Shown here: positions 35,904 through 45,870 of the stretch, piece after piece
How positions within the stretch are numbered: the first letter of the stretch is position 1
Layout: each line of letters opens with the position of its first letter
Source: Raphanus sativus
Lineage: Eukaryota; Streptophyta; Magnoliopsida; Brassicales; Brassicaceae
Direction of reading: 5' to 3'
Assembly: GCF_000801105.2 (NCBI RefSeq)
Contig: NC_079516.1
Coordinates: 52,187,265-52,251,264 of the forward strand
DNA length: 64,000 nt
Translations under genes and position numbers: made by a program
The notes under the pieces: generated by a model
Databases searched by the model: none
What the model was told of the DNA's origin: nothing
Seen by the model: only the letters and a program-made list of their open reading frames with translations

Positions 35904-38019
35904 CACTACAAGAAAAACTGCATATATCCACAAATCGGCAACAAAAAATTTGTGGCTAAAATTTTTCAGTCACAAATAACCACAAAATAGCAACAAACAA
36001 AATTTTGTGTCTATCACGTAGATATTTGTAGCTAAATAGTTACAAATTATGTTTCGTAGCTATTTGAAGAAAGTTAGCCACAAATAATCACAATTTATTT
36101 TGTGGAAATTAATATCTACTAATAGCTACGGTAGAAATTGTGGAATTAAGTAGACACAATATAATTTATAGCTATTCACAGAAAACTGAAACCCTAAATA
36201 TTTCCTAAACTCTAAAATTTTATATTTTTAAAGAATTAAAAAAGAATATTTATTTGAAAAAATCCAACACTAAAATAAAATTCACAATTTGTAGATACAA
36301 TAAAAATTATCACAAAAATTTCAAATATAACTAGTTTTCCAAACTCTAAACCTTAAATAGAAATATAAGTAACATATATATTCTCTATCATGAAATTGAA
36401 ATCTATTAACTTAAAATAAAACCCCTGTTATGACTCTTAACCACATTCTAGGCCATGACCTATCTCACGTTTCATATATACTCACGTTTCAAACTCTATC
36501 TCGTTCTTCAAGCCAAACCCCAAAATCTATCATCACATACATACTCTATGAATACCCTAAACCTCTAAACATCAAATTCTTAATTTTTTTTTATCATTTA
36601 TCATAAACTCTAGAGAATTGTTAAAGTTTTACCATTATGTAAATCAAATGTCATCAAATAATTTTATAAACAGTGTTGAATATAAAAAAGTTGTTTATCA
36701 TAATCTACAACACAAATCTTAATTAAATGAAAAGAATACAAATATAGCTACTATTAAATACACGCCAATTCATGGTAATCTGAAAATCTATAAGTTTGAC
36801 CACCAAATATGTTTCCCGGGCAAATTATAAATCAGGGGGTAAATGAAAATTTGGGGGAAAATAATTGACTAAATAAAACTCTTAATTCTTATTGGTCGAA
36901 TCAAGATGGCAGGGATCACGCACCACTTCATATCCACCGTCTATGACATTTGATTCAATGGTTAGATTTAACCAATCTTGTTTTTCTTTTGTTCCTTTTA
37001 TCTTCTAATAGTATGTTTCTTCCTCTCTCTCAGATCTAACCAATCTCTCTATTTCTCTTTCTCCCAGATTCATCCAATTCGTTTCTTCTTTCTTCAACGC
37101 TACCCAGCTCTCTCCTTCTCTTCCGTCAATGCTACCCATCTTCTTCTCATTCTCACTCCAGTCTTCAAACCCCACTATACTACTTCTTCCTCTGTAATTC
37201 TCAAAAACAAACATGCAATATACTTCCCATTTTCTCTCTTGCACGTCGACATCTGCTCACCTTTTTCGATTGAGTTCCTGAAACTCCCGTCACAAATCCC
37301 GTGCTCGGCGAATGGTTCTCGCCACGCCAAAACTCCACTGTCACAGCTGCTTGAGATTTTGGTTGGAGAAGAGCCGATCTAGGAAGAGGAAGAAGAAGAG
37401 GAGCGAGAGGAAGAAAGAATCGGTGGTGCTCACCGTCAACTCGAAGCAAAGAAGCGGCGCGGCGGAGAAGATGATGAACAATTTTTTTAGGTTTAGCTCT
37501 TTTTGGTTTATTCTTTTTTTTTTTTAATAATTTGTTTTAGCTTTTGTAATTAATTTGATTTAGTCAGTAAATGGTTTAATTTGTAAACTGACATTAATCT
37601 ATAAATAATTTGTTTTCGTAAATCAGTTTATTATATATAAAAAATTAGTATAGCATTCATATTTTATATTCGACCACAACAAAAAGCATAAATACTTTAT
37701 ATTTTTATTCATAATTTATTTTGGGATTTGTGATTTTATTATTTGAAAATAAAACATTTTTTACTATTAAGAATATGGTTTTTCGTGGCTAAAATAGCTA
37801 CAAAGATCATTTGCTGCTATTTGTGGATATTAGCTACAAATATCATTTGTGGCTATGTCGTAGAAAGAAAGCCACAAAGAGCAGCATTCAACTGATATCC
37901 ACAAGCTCATACTCAACGAATTATATTTGTGGCTATTTGTAGTTATAAGTCAAATAGCCACAAAAACCAATCAATAGCCACAAAATTTATAGTGGCTATT
38001 ACCAGATTTTCTTGTAGTG
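35904..38019. mobile_element. CACTA-type non-autonomous transposon (2116 bp) nested in the MULE
   Basis: Starts CACTACAAGAAAAACTGCAT and ends GATTTTCTTGTAGTG. Subterminal regions are filled with GCCACAAATA / TATTTGTGGCTA repeats in both orientations (35940-36180 and 37780-38000). Flanks are ATC on the left and ATG on the right, so the 3-bp target duplication matches in two of three bases. Interior includes a more GC-rich stretch at 37000-37500 with open frames on both strands but no domain I recognise. No transposase. Confidence 0.82.
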
Positions 38020-38029
38020 ATGGTTCTGA

Positions 38030-38575
38030 TAAATTTTTAATCCAGGAAACATAATTTAGAATATGCCTTCTATTTGTGGGTGTTTCTTGATTGATTGTGT
38101 CAGGGTCTGTGTCTCCTAGAGGAAGATCGTTTGACGAATGCGTCGATGATATGCAACGTGCGGCAGAACTGAGAATCGTTCTCAACCAGCCAGCGGCTGC
38201 CTTGTCTAGTAGTCATACTAACCTGGGGTCTGGTTCTGGTGGCTGGAGCTCGTCTTAGGAGGAGGATGAAGTAGATCCAATGGATCAAGATGATGAAGGT
38301 AGTCCTCCTCAAAACCAAACTAAATATTGAGTTTCATGTTTTTATTAATTTGTTTGATCTCATCTCCATGTGTTTCTGTATCCCCATCTGTGCAAATGAC
38401 ACAGATGGGGATGGTGAGAAAAACGCACGTTTCAACGAACACAGAAGAGTACATTACGATGAGTTTCAGTAGGTGAAGGAACTGAGGTCATCAGGTTGAC
38501 AGGGTCGTTCTATGTAGAAGAAGAGGAAGAAGATGATGGCGACAGGCAGTAAACCAGAGGCAACAACCTCACGTC
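38030..38575 (+). pseudogene. Protein phosphatase inhibitor-2 (I-2) gene fragment
   Basis: Inhibitor-2 is a small disordered regulator of type-1 protein phosphatase. Visible pieces: SPRGRSFDECVDDMQRAAEL, the low-complexity GSGSGGWSSS, DEVDPMDQDDEG, and, after an intron ending near 38403, KNARFNEHRRVHYDEF and VKELRSSG followed by an acidic run. In-frame stops interrupt it after GWSSS (38257-38259) and after YDEFQ (38470-38472). The start of the gene is missing. It is intron-containing, so it was not retrocopied. Confidence 0.8.
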
Positions 38576-38675
38576 ACACTACCAAAGGCGTTAACAAAGA
38601 GTTAAATGCAACCACGAGAGTTTCATCCTCGAGTTGATATCAACCTCTGCTAAATCAAATGTGTACTCTCCTCTA

Positions 38676-39895
38676 TGTTTAACAGAGTTACCTCTCGATT
38701 AATCAAATCAGTTTATTAGAAATTAATTTATTAACCAGAATTACGCTATTATTACATTTGTAAATCAACTTTATGGACTTCTGTGGAGTATAACGAGGAA
38801 AAGTTATTAAACAAGAGAGAATGTCTGAGCGTACTTTTGCTACTTAGTATGTTCTAGTGGAACATACACGCGCACACAGACAAACTGCGACATATTTGGA
38901 TGATAAAGAATGAAACATGTCTCATGTACATGTTTTTCTTCACCTAAAACATAATGCTTAGATATGTGGTCTAGCCGCGTAGGGAAATACATAGGTTATG
39001 ATCAATGTTGAACAAATCGTTAGACAGAAATTAGGCGTTTTATAAGAGCTTATTGTTTAGGCACCTAGCCCCAGAAATCGGTGTAGAAAAATCGTTTTGT
39101 TTAAGTTCTCGATTTGCCGAAGGACAGTTACTCAGTTAGTAACAGATTAGACCGATTTTTAGAACACTAGAAGATTTAACTGTGCTCAGGCATGGATATA
39201 AATTTTATAAAATAATCAAATCATAATACTAATTAAAAACTTTCTTTCATTGGTTCTAAAACTTGAAATAATTTTAATTTATATGTTTATAAAAATTAAT
39301 AAAATATTACATTTATTCTAATTATACATGTGATTTCATGTATAATAGTTTGGATCAGATCATTTTTTAATTTTTGGTATATAGAACGGCATATATTTTT
39401 AAATTGAGCTAATATAACTGAGCTCAAATTAATTCAAAATTAAATAATTATTAAATTTCATTTAAATTGATTCGTTCTCTTAGAATTGTAAAATTATTTT
39501 TATTCAATTTGTATAAGTTGATATATATTTTTCAGGGAAAATAATTAAATTATTAATGGATTCAGAAATACATCAGAAAACATAAAAATATTATGCACAT
39601 TGATTATTAAAATCCACTAAACTATGATCCGCGCAACCGCGCGGATGTTTCATTTCGCTATCAACCAGTTTAACAGAGTTACCTCTCGATTAATCAAATC
39701 AAATCAGATGTCCACAGAAGTCCATAAAGTTGATTTAATAAATTTTCCTCGTTATACTCCACAGAAGTCCATAAAGTTGATTTACAAATGTAATAATAGC
39801 GTAATTCTGGTTGATAATGTTGGAACTCGTTTTTAACAGAGTTACCTCTCGATTAATCAAATCAGTTTATTAGAAATTAATTTATATACCTTTAT
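38676..39895. repeat. Compound inverted and direct repeat around an AT-rich core
   Basis: The block ACAGAGTTACCTCTCGATTA and its AT-rich continuation occurs in the same orientation at 38683, 39673 and 39838. A second block (about 70 bp, AACCAGAATTACGCTATTAT ... ATAACGAGGAAAA at 38735-38803) is present inverted at about 39744-39817. A partial third copy of its middle (ACAGAAGTCCATAAAGTTGA) lies at 39714. The core at 39180-39600 is AT-rich. Confidence 0.8.
39616..39650 (-). mobile_element. Helitron-like 3' terminus (degenerate)
   Basis: On the minus strand ATCCGCGCGGTTGCGCGGAT forms an 8-bp stem with a 4-base loop, followed by CATAGTTTAGT. This resembles a Helitron 3' end, but TTAG stands in place of CTAG. 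A matching 5' end was not located. Confidence 0.4.
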
Positions 39896-42800
39896 ATTAT
39901 GAAATTGTTTTGCATCCTGTTTTCATGTAACTTTTTCCTCCTCATTCATAATCTTGACTATCATAAAGCATTATTCTACTTTTCTTCTTGTTATTTTGAC
40001 TATGTCAATGCCTTTATAAATTGTTATATAATTCTTTATAATGGTGTATAAACTTTATAAATTATTTTTATAAACTCTTATAAATTATTTTTATAAACCC
40101 TTATAAATTATTTACATACACTTATAAACTCTTACTAATTATTATACAAACCATTATAAATTGTTTTATAAGGTTTTCTAAATGATTATAGACTCTTTTA
40201 ATTGATTTATAAACCTATACAATTCTAATAATACCTCTTATAAATTGAATATAAGCTTTCATAACGTTTTTATAAACTCTTATTAATAGTATACATACCT
40301 CTTATAAATTATTTATAAGCTTTCATAATTTTCTTGTAAATAGTTTTACAAATCTTTTTAAATAGTTTGATAAACCTTTATAAATAGTTATCTAATATGT
40401 ACATGTGTTTTATAAACTTTATAGAAGGTTGATACAAGGTTTTATAATCTCTTATAAACTTTACAAATGGTTCATAAATGGTTTTATAAGCTTTTGTAAA
40501 TAGTTTTATAAATATTTATATTATTTTAGAAACCTTTATAATTTTATATAAACCATATATAAACTCTTTCAAAACCCATTAAAACTGTTTAAGTGGTTTT
40601 CTAAACCCTTTATAATTTTTTATAAACCATTATAAACATTTTGGGATGACTTTAAGCAAAACTTACGGGAGCTACAAAGCAGTTTCAAGATGTTCTTTCT
40701 GCGAGATCAGAGGTTAGATTTGTAGTTTTTGACTTTCTGACATTAAAGAGTATCTAACTGAGATATGCTTTGTCTTCCTGCAGAACATGAAGCCTCATGA
40801 ATTTCACCGCAGCTTCTGTCTCAGGAGAGTCTTGGTTTGAAGCTTAAGCCAATAAAGACTCGGGTTCCCACGACCAAATGTTAAATGAACATTTCTGGGA
40901 TATCCTAATAATGGCGAGAAGGCAAGCAGAATCAACACGGCGTGTAGGAGATGGTTTTATAAATTGATTTATAAGAGTTTATAAACTGATTTATTATTTT
41001 ATAAACTGATTTAGGGTTTATAAGGTAATTTCGGGGTTTTATGTTGAATTATTATTATTTATAAACTGATTTTAGTTTCAAAAGTGCTATGAACTGATTT
41101 ATAAACTATTTATAAACCCTTATAAATTATTTATAAAAATGGTGTATAAATTTTATAAACCTTATAAACCGACGCAACGATGATGGACGCACACGGATCA
41201 AAATTCAGAACCCCCAAATATCTCTCAATGCTAAATCATCTCAATACTCAATTATACTTTTTATAAGGCCTTATAAAAGAAATTGTAAAAGAATGATGTT
41301 TTTTAATAAACAAAGAAATGGTGGAAAGTTGGTTAATTTGGTGTTATATAAACTCTTATAAATAGATTTATAAACCTTCTAAATTAATTTATAAAAACTT
41401 ATAAATATTTTTATAAATCGCTTATAAGTTCTGGTAAATTGTTTATAAACCCTTCTAAATAGTTTTACAAACCTTTAAATAGTTATATAAATATTTATAT
41501 GTGTTTTTTAAACTTTATAGATGGTTGATACAAAGTTTTATAAGCTCTTATAAAATTAATAAATGGTTTTATAAACTCATATAAATGATTTATATACAAA
41601 AATAATTCATATATCCATATGATTGGTTTTATAAACCTTTATTTATAATCCTTATAAAAGCCTTGTAGAATAATAAGTTCAAGTTTGTTATACATATCCT
41701 TATAGACTGTTTTAATAAACTCTTATAATTTTTTTTATAAACTCTTACAAAACTCTTAAAATGATTATATAAATTATTACAAAGTTCTGTCATTATTCAC
41801 GAAACAGTTTACTTTAATGGGAAGTAAAGCCATGAACATGTTTGATCTGATCTGAAAAGAGTCCTCCTTTTTAGTAGTGAAATAAAGATGTTCGGTTATG
41901 CTGTTTTCATAGAAACAAGGAATTTTTTGAGTATTTATATATACCCCTTGTGTATGATGTATGTCATCAGAAATCATAATACTAAAAACGTTTAAACAAA
42001 ATTTTTAATTTCTAAAGTAGATGTTGGCTGAATCTGCAAAACTTGAATAACATGTCACTTCCGTTGGAGTTACTAATGTCCCTGTGAATTCTCTCTGGTT
42101 GCTGAAACTGTAGTCCAAAACAATTTTTTTCTTTGTGAATAATGTGCATGCTTGTTTTATCAACCCTTATAAACAAGTTTATGTGTTTTAGAAAAAAAAT
42201 TCACAAACCCTTATAAATGATTTATTAGCCTCTATAAAATGTACTTCATAAACAATTACCTTTTGAAATTCTACAAATCCTTATAAATGATTTTATAAGC
42301 CCTTATAAATAATTTTAAATATAAATGGTTTCTAAACTTTATAAAACCTTTTATGAATTTTATAAATGTTATAAACCCGTATAAATTATTTACATACCTT
42401 AATAAACCTTATAAATTATCTTACAAGCCTTATAAATTGTTTTATAAGTCTTTCTAAATGGTTATAGACTCTTGTAAATAATTTAAAGACTTTCTAACTG
42501 ATTTCTTTTATAAGGCCTTATAAAAGGCCTTATAAAAGAAACTGTAAAATAATGATGTTCTTTAATAAACATAAAAATGGTGGAAAGTTGGTTAATTTGG
42601 TGTTTTATAAATTTTTATAAATAGATTTATAAACCTTCTAAATTAGTTTATAAACACTTATAAATTTCTTTATAAATCGCTTATAAGTTCTGGTAAATTG
42701 TTTATAAACCCTTCTAAATAGTTTTACAAACCTTTATAAATAGTCATATAAATATTTATGTGTTTTTAAACTTTATAGATGGTTGATACAAAGTTTTATA

Positions 42801-43600
42801 AGCTCTTATAAAATTAATAAATGGTTTTATAAACTCATATAAATGATTTATATACAAAAATATTTCATATATCCATATGATTGGTTTTATAAACTTTTAT
42901 TTATAATCCTTATAAAAGCCTTGTAGAATACCAAGTTCAAGTTTGTTATATATATCCTTATAGACTATTTTTATAAACTCTTATAAATTGTTTTTGTAAA
43001 CTCTTATAAAACTCTTAAAATGATTATATAAATTATTACAAACTGAATTATAAACTCTTATAAATTGATTTATAAACCCTTATAAATTTTTGTATAAACT
43101 CATATGAATTGATTTATGAACTCTTATAAATAAAGGGGAGTTATGATCAGTAATGTTTTAATATGCTTTTTAATCCATATAAATGATTTTATTAATCCTT
43201 ATAAACGATTAAGTTAATTCTTAAATGATTTATAAAAAGGTTTATAAAATTCTTATAAACTCTTATAAATTTCCGTTGTAAAAAATGTTATAAATCTTTT
43301 AAAATGATTTATAAACTCTTATTACTACACATATATCCATGTTGTTTTTAAATTTTCTTAAGCAATTGAATAGTTTTGTACACCCTTCTAATTTTGTTTT
43401 ATAAACTCTTACAAAACTCTTAAAATGATTATATAAAATCTTACAAATTGATTTATAAGCTTTTATAAATTGATTTATAAACTCTTATAAATTGATTTAT
43501 AAACTCTTATAAATTAATTTATAAATCCCTATGAATTGATTTATGGACTCTTATAAATAAAGGGGAGCTGTAATCAGTAATGTTTAATATCTTTTTTATT
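39895..43600. repeat. TTATAAA-rich degenerate tandem repeat array (about 3.7 kb)
   Basis: The region is built from variants of TTTATAAACTC plus TTATAAATTGA, near-palindromic units of about 22 bp that are best preserved at 43440-43550. Spacing varies and many units are diverged. The array is interrupted by a syntaxin gene fragment (40645-40870) and by less repetitive stretches near 41160-41340, 41780-42150 and 42540-42600. It contains one long internal duplication: about 41260-41785 matches 42519-43044 at a constant offset of 1259 bp. Confidence 0.88.
40645..40870 (+). pseudogene. SYP31/32-type syntaxin gene fragment
   Basis: Reading GATKQFQDVLSARSE up to 40712, then a GT-AG intron (40713-40783) and NMKPHE gives the start of the SYP3/Sed5 motif TTKxFxxVLxxRxENMKxHESRRQLF, after which the frame decays. 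SYP3 syntaxins are Golgi Qa-SNAREs. Only about 30 codons survive, so the call rests on a short match, but the motif is distinctive and the exon boundary falls where I expect it. Confidence 0.62.
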
Positions 43601-45126
43601 AAGAAAAAGGAATGAGCCGATGGGTTAGACTTTTGAGCCAAGCAGGAAACAGTGTGGGACAACTCACTGATCAAAAACGACCTGAAAAATCAACTGAAAG
43701 TCAGACAAGAGTTGACGCAAGACTTGCAAAGCCAAAGCTATATAAAGGTGCCCCATAAGAATTACACAACTCATTTACTTACTATACAAACTTAAGAAGA
43801 AAAAAAAAGAAGGATGATGATTCGTTGACCAATGGAGATACACCTCTCCATACGGACATTTCACTTCAAGCATACCCTTTTTTTTGGCAAAAGCATGATC
43901 AATTTATAAAAGCAAACAGGTTCAAATCTCATCCACTGGTGTTTGTGTCTCGAACCATCACCATCCACCTAGACCAGAGATGGACAATGTGAAGCTCAAG
44001 ACTTGTTCTCCACAAAGGTCAAAAGCTGATCTTTCAAGCTCCATCAAAGACAGCTCAAGACTTTGGTTTGCCGGTTGTGGAGCTTGGCTAGCATCGGACA
44101 TGCTTCTCTATTTCGTGTCGACATCTGGTTGTGGTGAACTCGTGTCGGGAAGGGAAGCTTGGTGCAGGCGAGTTGATAAGGCCAAGCCACTTTATTCTTG
44201 ACGAGAAGCTTGAAGCCAGCGAGTTCAATAACAAGACAAGATCAGAGCTTTATTTGTGATGTTATACTCGGGATCCGTGGTACTGATGGAGCTTGAGCCG
44301 GCGAGTTTAATTACCAGACAAGATCAGAGTATAAAAGGCAGAGTCTTCTTGTCGGCAAAGTCAGTCTTGTCCTGAGATTTTGGTCGGCAAGATCAAATCT
44401 TCAGCTTTGACGAGATGGCGAGCTCGTGATGAGATGACGAGCTTGTGAGGAGACAGCCTTCGTTCCCGAGATAAAGTCTTGAGCTTTGCCGAGATGTTGC
44501 CGTTTGGAGAAACGATGTCACCGTTTGGAGAGCTTTGTCTGAATAGTACAACTACTGCAGGAGAAGCTTTGTCAATCGAGGGAACACACTGTAATAGCTT
44601 TGCTTGATCTCTCAGCCGAAGGACGAGATGACGATCTCGTGGGAAGGTGATTACGAGTTTTTTGGCTCAACTTGGGCTTCTTTCCTCAAAAGGAAGAGGA
44701 TGATTGGTTACATGAAGACGAAGAAGGCACTGGAAGGCCTCTTCGGTTGTTTGGATCCTTAGCAGCCGCTTTGCTTGCCTTTGCAGGCTTCTTGTTCACA
44801 GCGAGCCTATCAAACATACAGTAATAGATTACAGAGAAGAAGCTAAGGTTTTGTCGCCGGATTCGTCGATTTCGTCGCCGGATTTATTGATTTCGTCGTC
44901 GGAGTCGTCAATTTCGTCGGTAGTATGTAAAAGATGTTGGAACTAGGCGGAGAGGAGGAGAAGATGAATCAGGTCGAGACATAAGAAACCGATAATAGAG
45001 AAATGATAACATAAGGATACTATTGTAATTTACCCATTAATGAGATGTGTATTTATGAAAATGTCCTTAGAGTAGTGGTAAACTTGAAAAGTGGTACCAA
45101 ACAAAGTGTAGTTGTAAAATTTTCCC
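43601..45126. other. Right part of the MULE: unassigned sequence and subterminal repeats
   Basis: More GC-rich than the array. Several phrases recur, such as GCGAGTTNAATNACNAGACAAGATCAGAG (44218 and 44303) and GAGATGGCGAGCTCGTGATG / GAGATGACGAGCTTGTGA (44410-44450). It may contain further captured sequence that I do not recognise. 44855-44925 is GTCGCCGGATTCGTCGATTTC-type repeat that mirrors the left subterminal region. Confidence 0.45.
44712..44809 (-). pseudogene. HMGB (high-mobility-group box) gene fragment
   Basis: On the minus strand the sequence reads RLAVNKKPAKASKAAAKDPN and, after a one-base shift, KRPSSAFFVFM, the linker and first strand of the HMG box in plant HMGB proteins. A stop follows directly after the Met codon in this frame. 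HMGB proteins are abundant chromatin-bending proteins. Only about 33 codons are present. Confidence 0.7.
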
Positions 45127-45135
45127 AACATATAA

Positions 45136-45790
45136 AACAATTATTAAATATTTTGTTTTGCAAATAACTATTAAATAATGTTATAAAACATATTATATTA
45201 AATTTTATGTTATAAAATTAAATATTTAAAAATAAATAATTCTGCATTTTTAAAATGAGGATCAAAATCTGCTAATACGCTACAATGCGCGTTTTCTTGT
45301 CAGGCAATGACATTAAATTCATTTTTATAAACATTCAAATACAGTAATGTCGCAAAACCATTATTATTATATTTCCCGACTTAATAGTTGACAAAAAAAT
45401 ATTTCCGGACTAATAATAAATCTAAGATTTCTGACTAACCGCAAACCTTAAAAGAAGTTAAGATAAAATCTCCAGTAGGTTAAGACAATTATGTCCTTAA
45501 GACAAATTGGTCTCGGTTTAAAATGCTGTCCAGACCTACTTCTTCCTCTCATCTATTTATTCATCGGTTTCTCTCGCCACCACCACACCGATCATGTCCA
45601 CCGCTCAAACGTCATCCCTCCGCATGATTTGATCTCTCCATCTCTCTCTCACAAAGGTCTCATCTTTTCTCCAATCAAACTTCATACAATCCTCTGTTTT
45701 CCTCGATCGCTCGCACAGTGATCTGTATCGTGAACTCTCATATCATTTGATTTTTATAGCTCAAAGTTTGATTCTTTCGATTCTGTTACA
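45136..45790. promoter_or_regulatory. Upstream region and probable 5' UTR of the RING gene
   Basis: The sequence becomes CT-rich at about 45535-45720, as in plant 5' UTRs. TTCTGTTACAG at 45781-45791 is a good splice acceptor just before the coding region, so a 5' UTR intron is likely. No separate gene. Confidence 0.45.
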
Positions 45791-45870
45791 GATGCATGCG
45801 TTTACTTGATTACGGAAACTGTTTGATCTGTGCCAAAAATAAAGGATCGATCTTTTTATATTATCTCTTC

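Larger units (their letters stand above)
33620..45126. mobile_element. Giant MULE-type element (11.5 kb) carrying host gene fragments (Pack-MULE)
   Basis: Left end GGGAAATTACCACAAATATC and the inverse of the right end GGGAAAATTTTACAACTACA match imperfectly for the first 55-60 bp (ACTTT...GGTACCACTTTT...TTTACCAC). More diverged similarity follows in GACGACTCCGGCGA-type repeats (33785-33870 and 44855-44925). A perfect 9-bp direct repeat AACATATAA flanks it at 33611-33619 and 45127-45135, the length typical of Mutator-like elements. No transposase was recognised. Inside are fragments of a synaptotagmin-like gene, phosphatase inhibitor-2, a SYP3-type syntaxin and an HMGB gene. There is also a nested CACTA element and a long TTATAAA-rich array. 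The fragments keep introns, so capture was from genomic DNA. Confidence 0.85.

Noticed and set aside
36978..37527. Open frames of up to 134 codons inside the nested CACTA element
   Set aside because: CT-rich, low complexity on one strand with a Glu/Arg-rich mirror on the other; no recognised motif.
39895..43600. Regular repeats that could suggest a CRISPR array or centromeric satellite
   Set aside because: Units are degenerate, spacer-free and lie inside a plant transposon; a short interspersed array is not evidence for a centromere.
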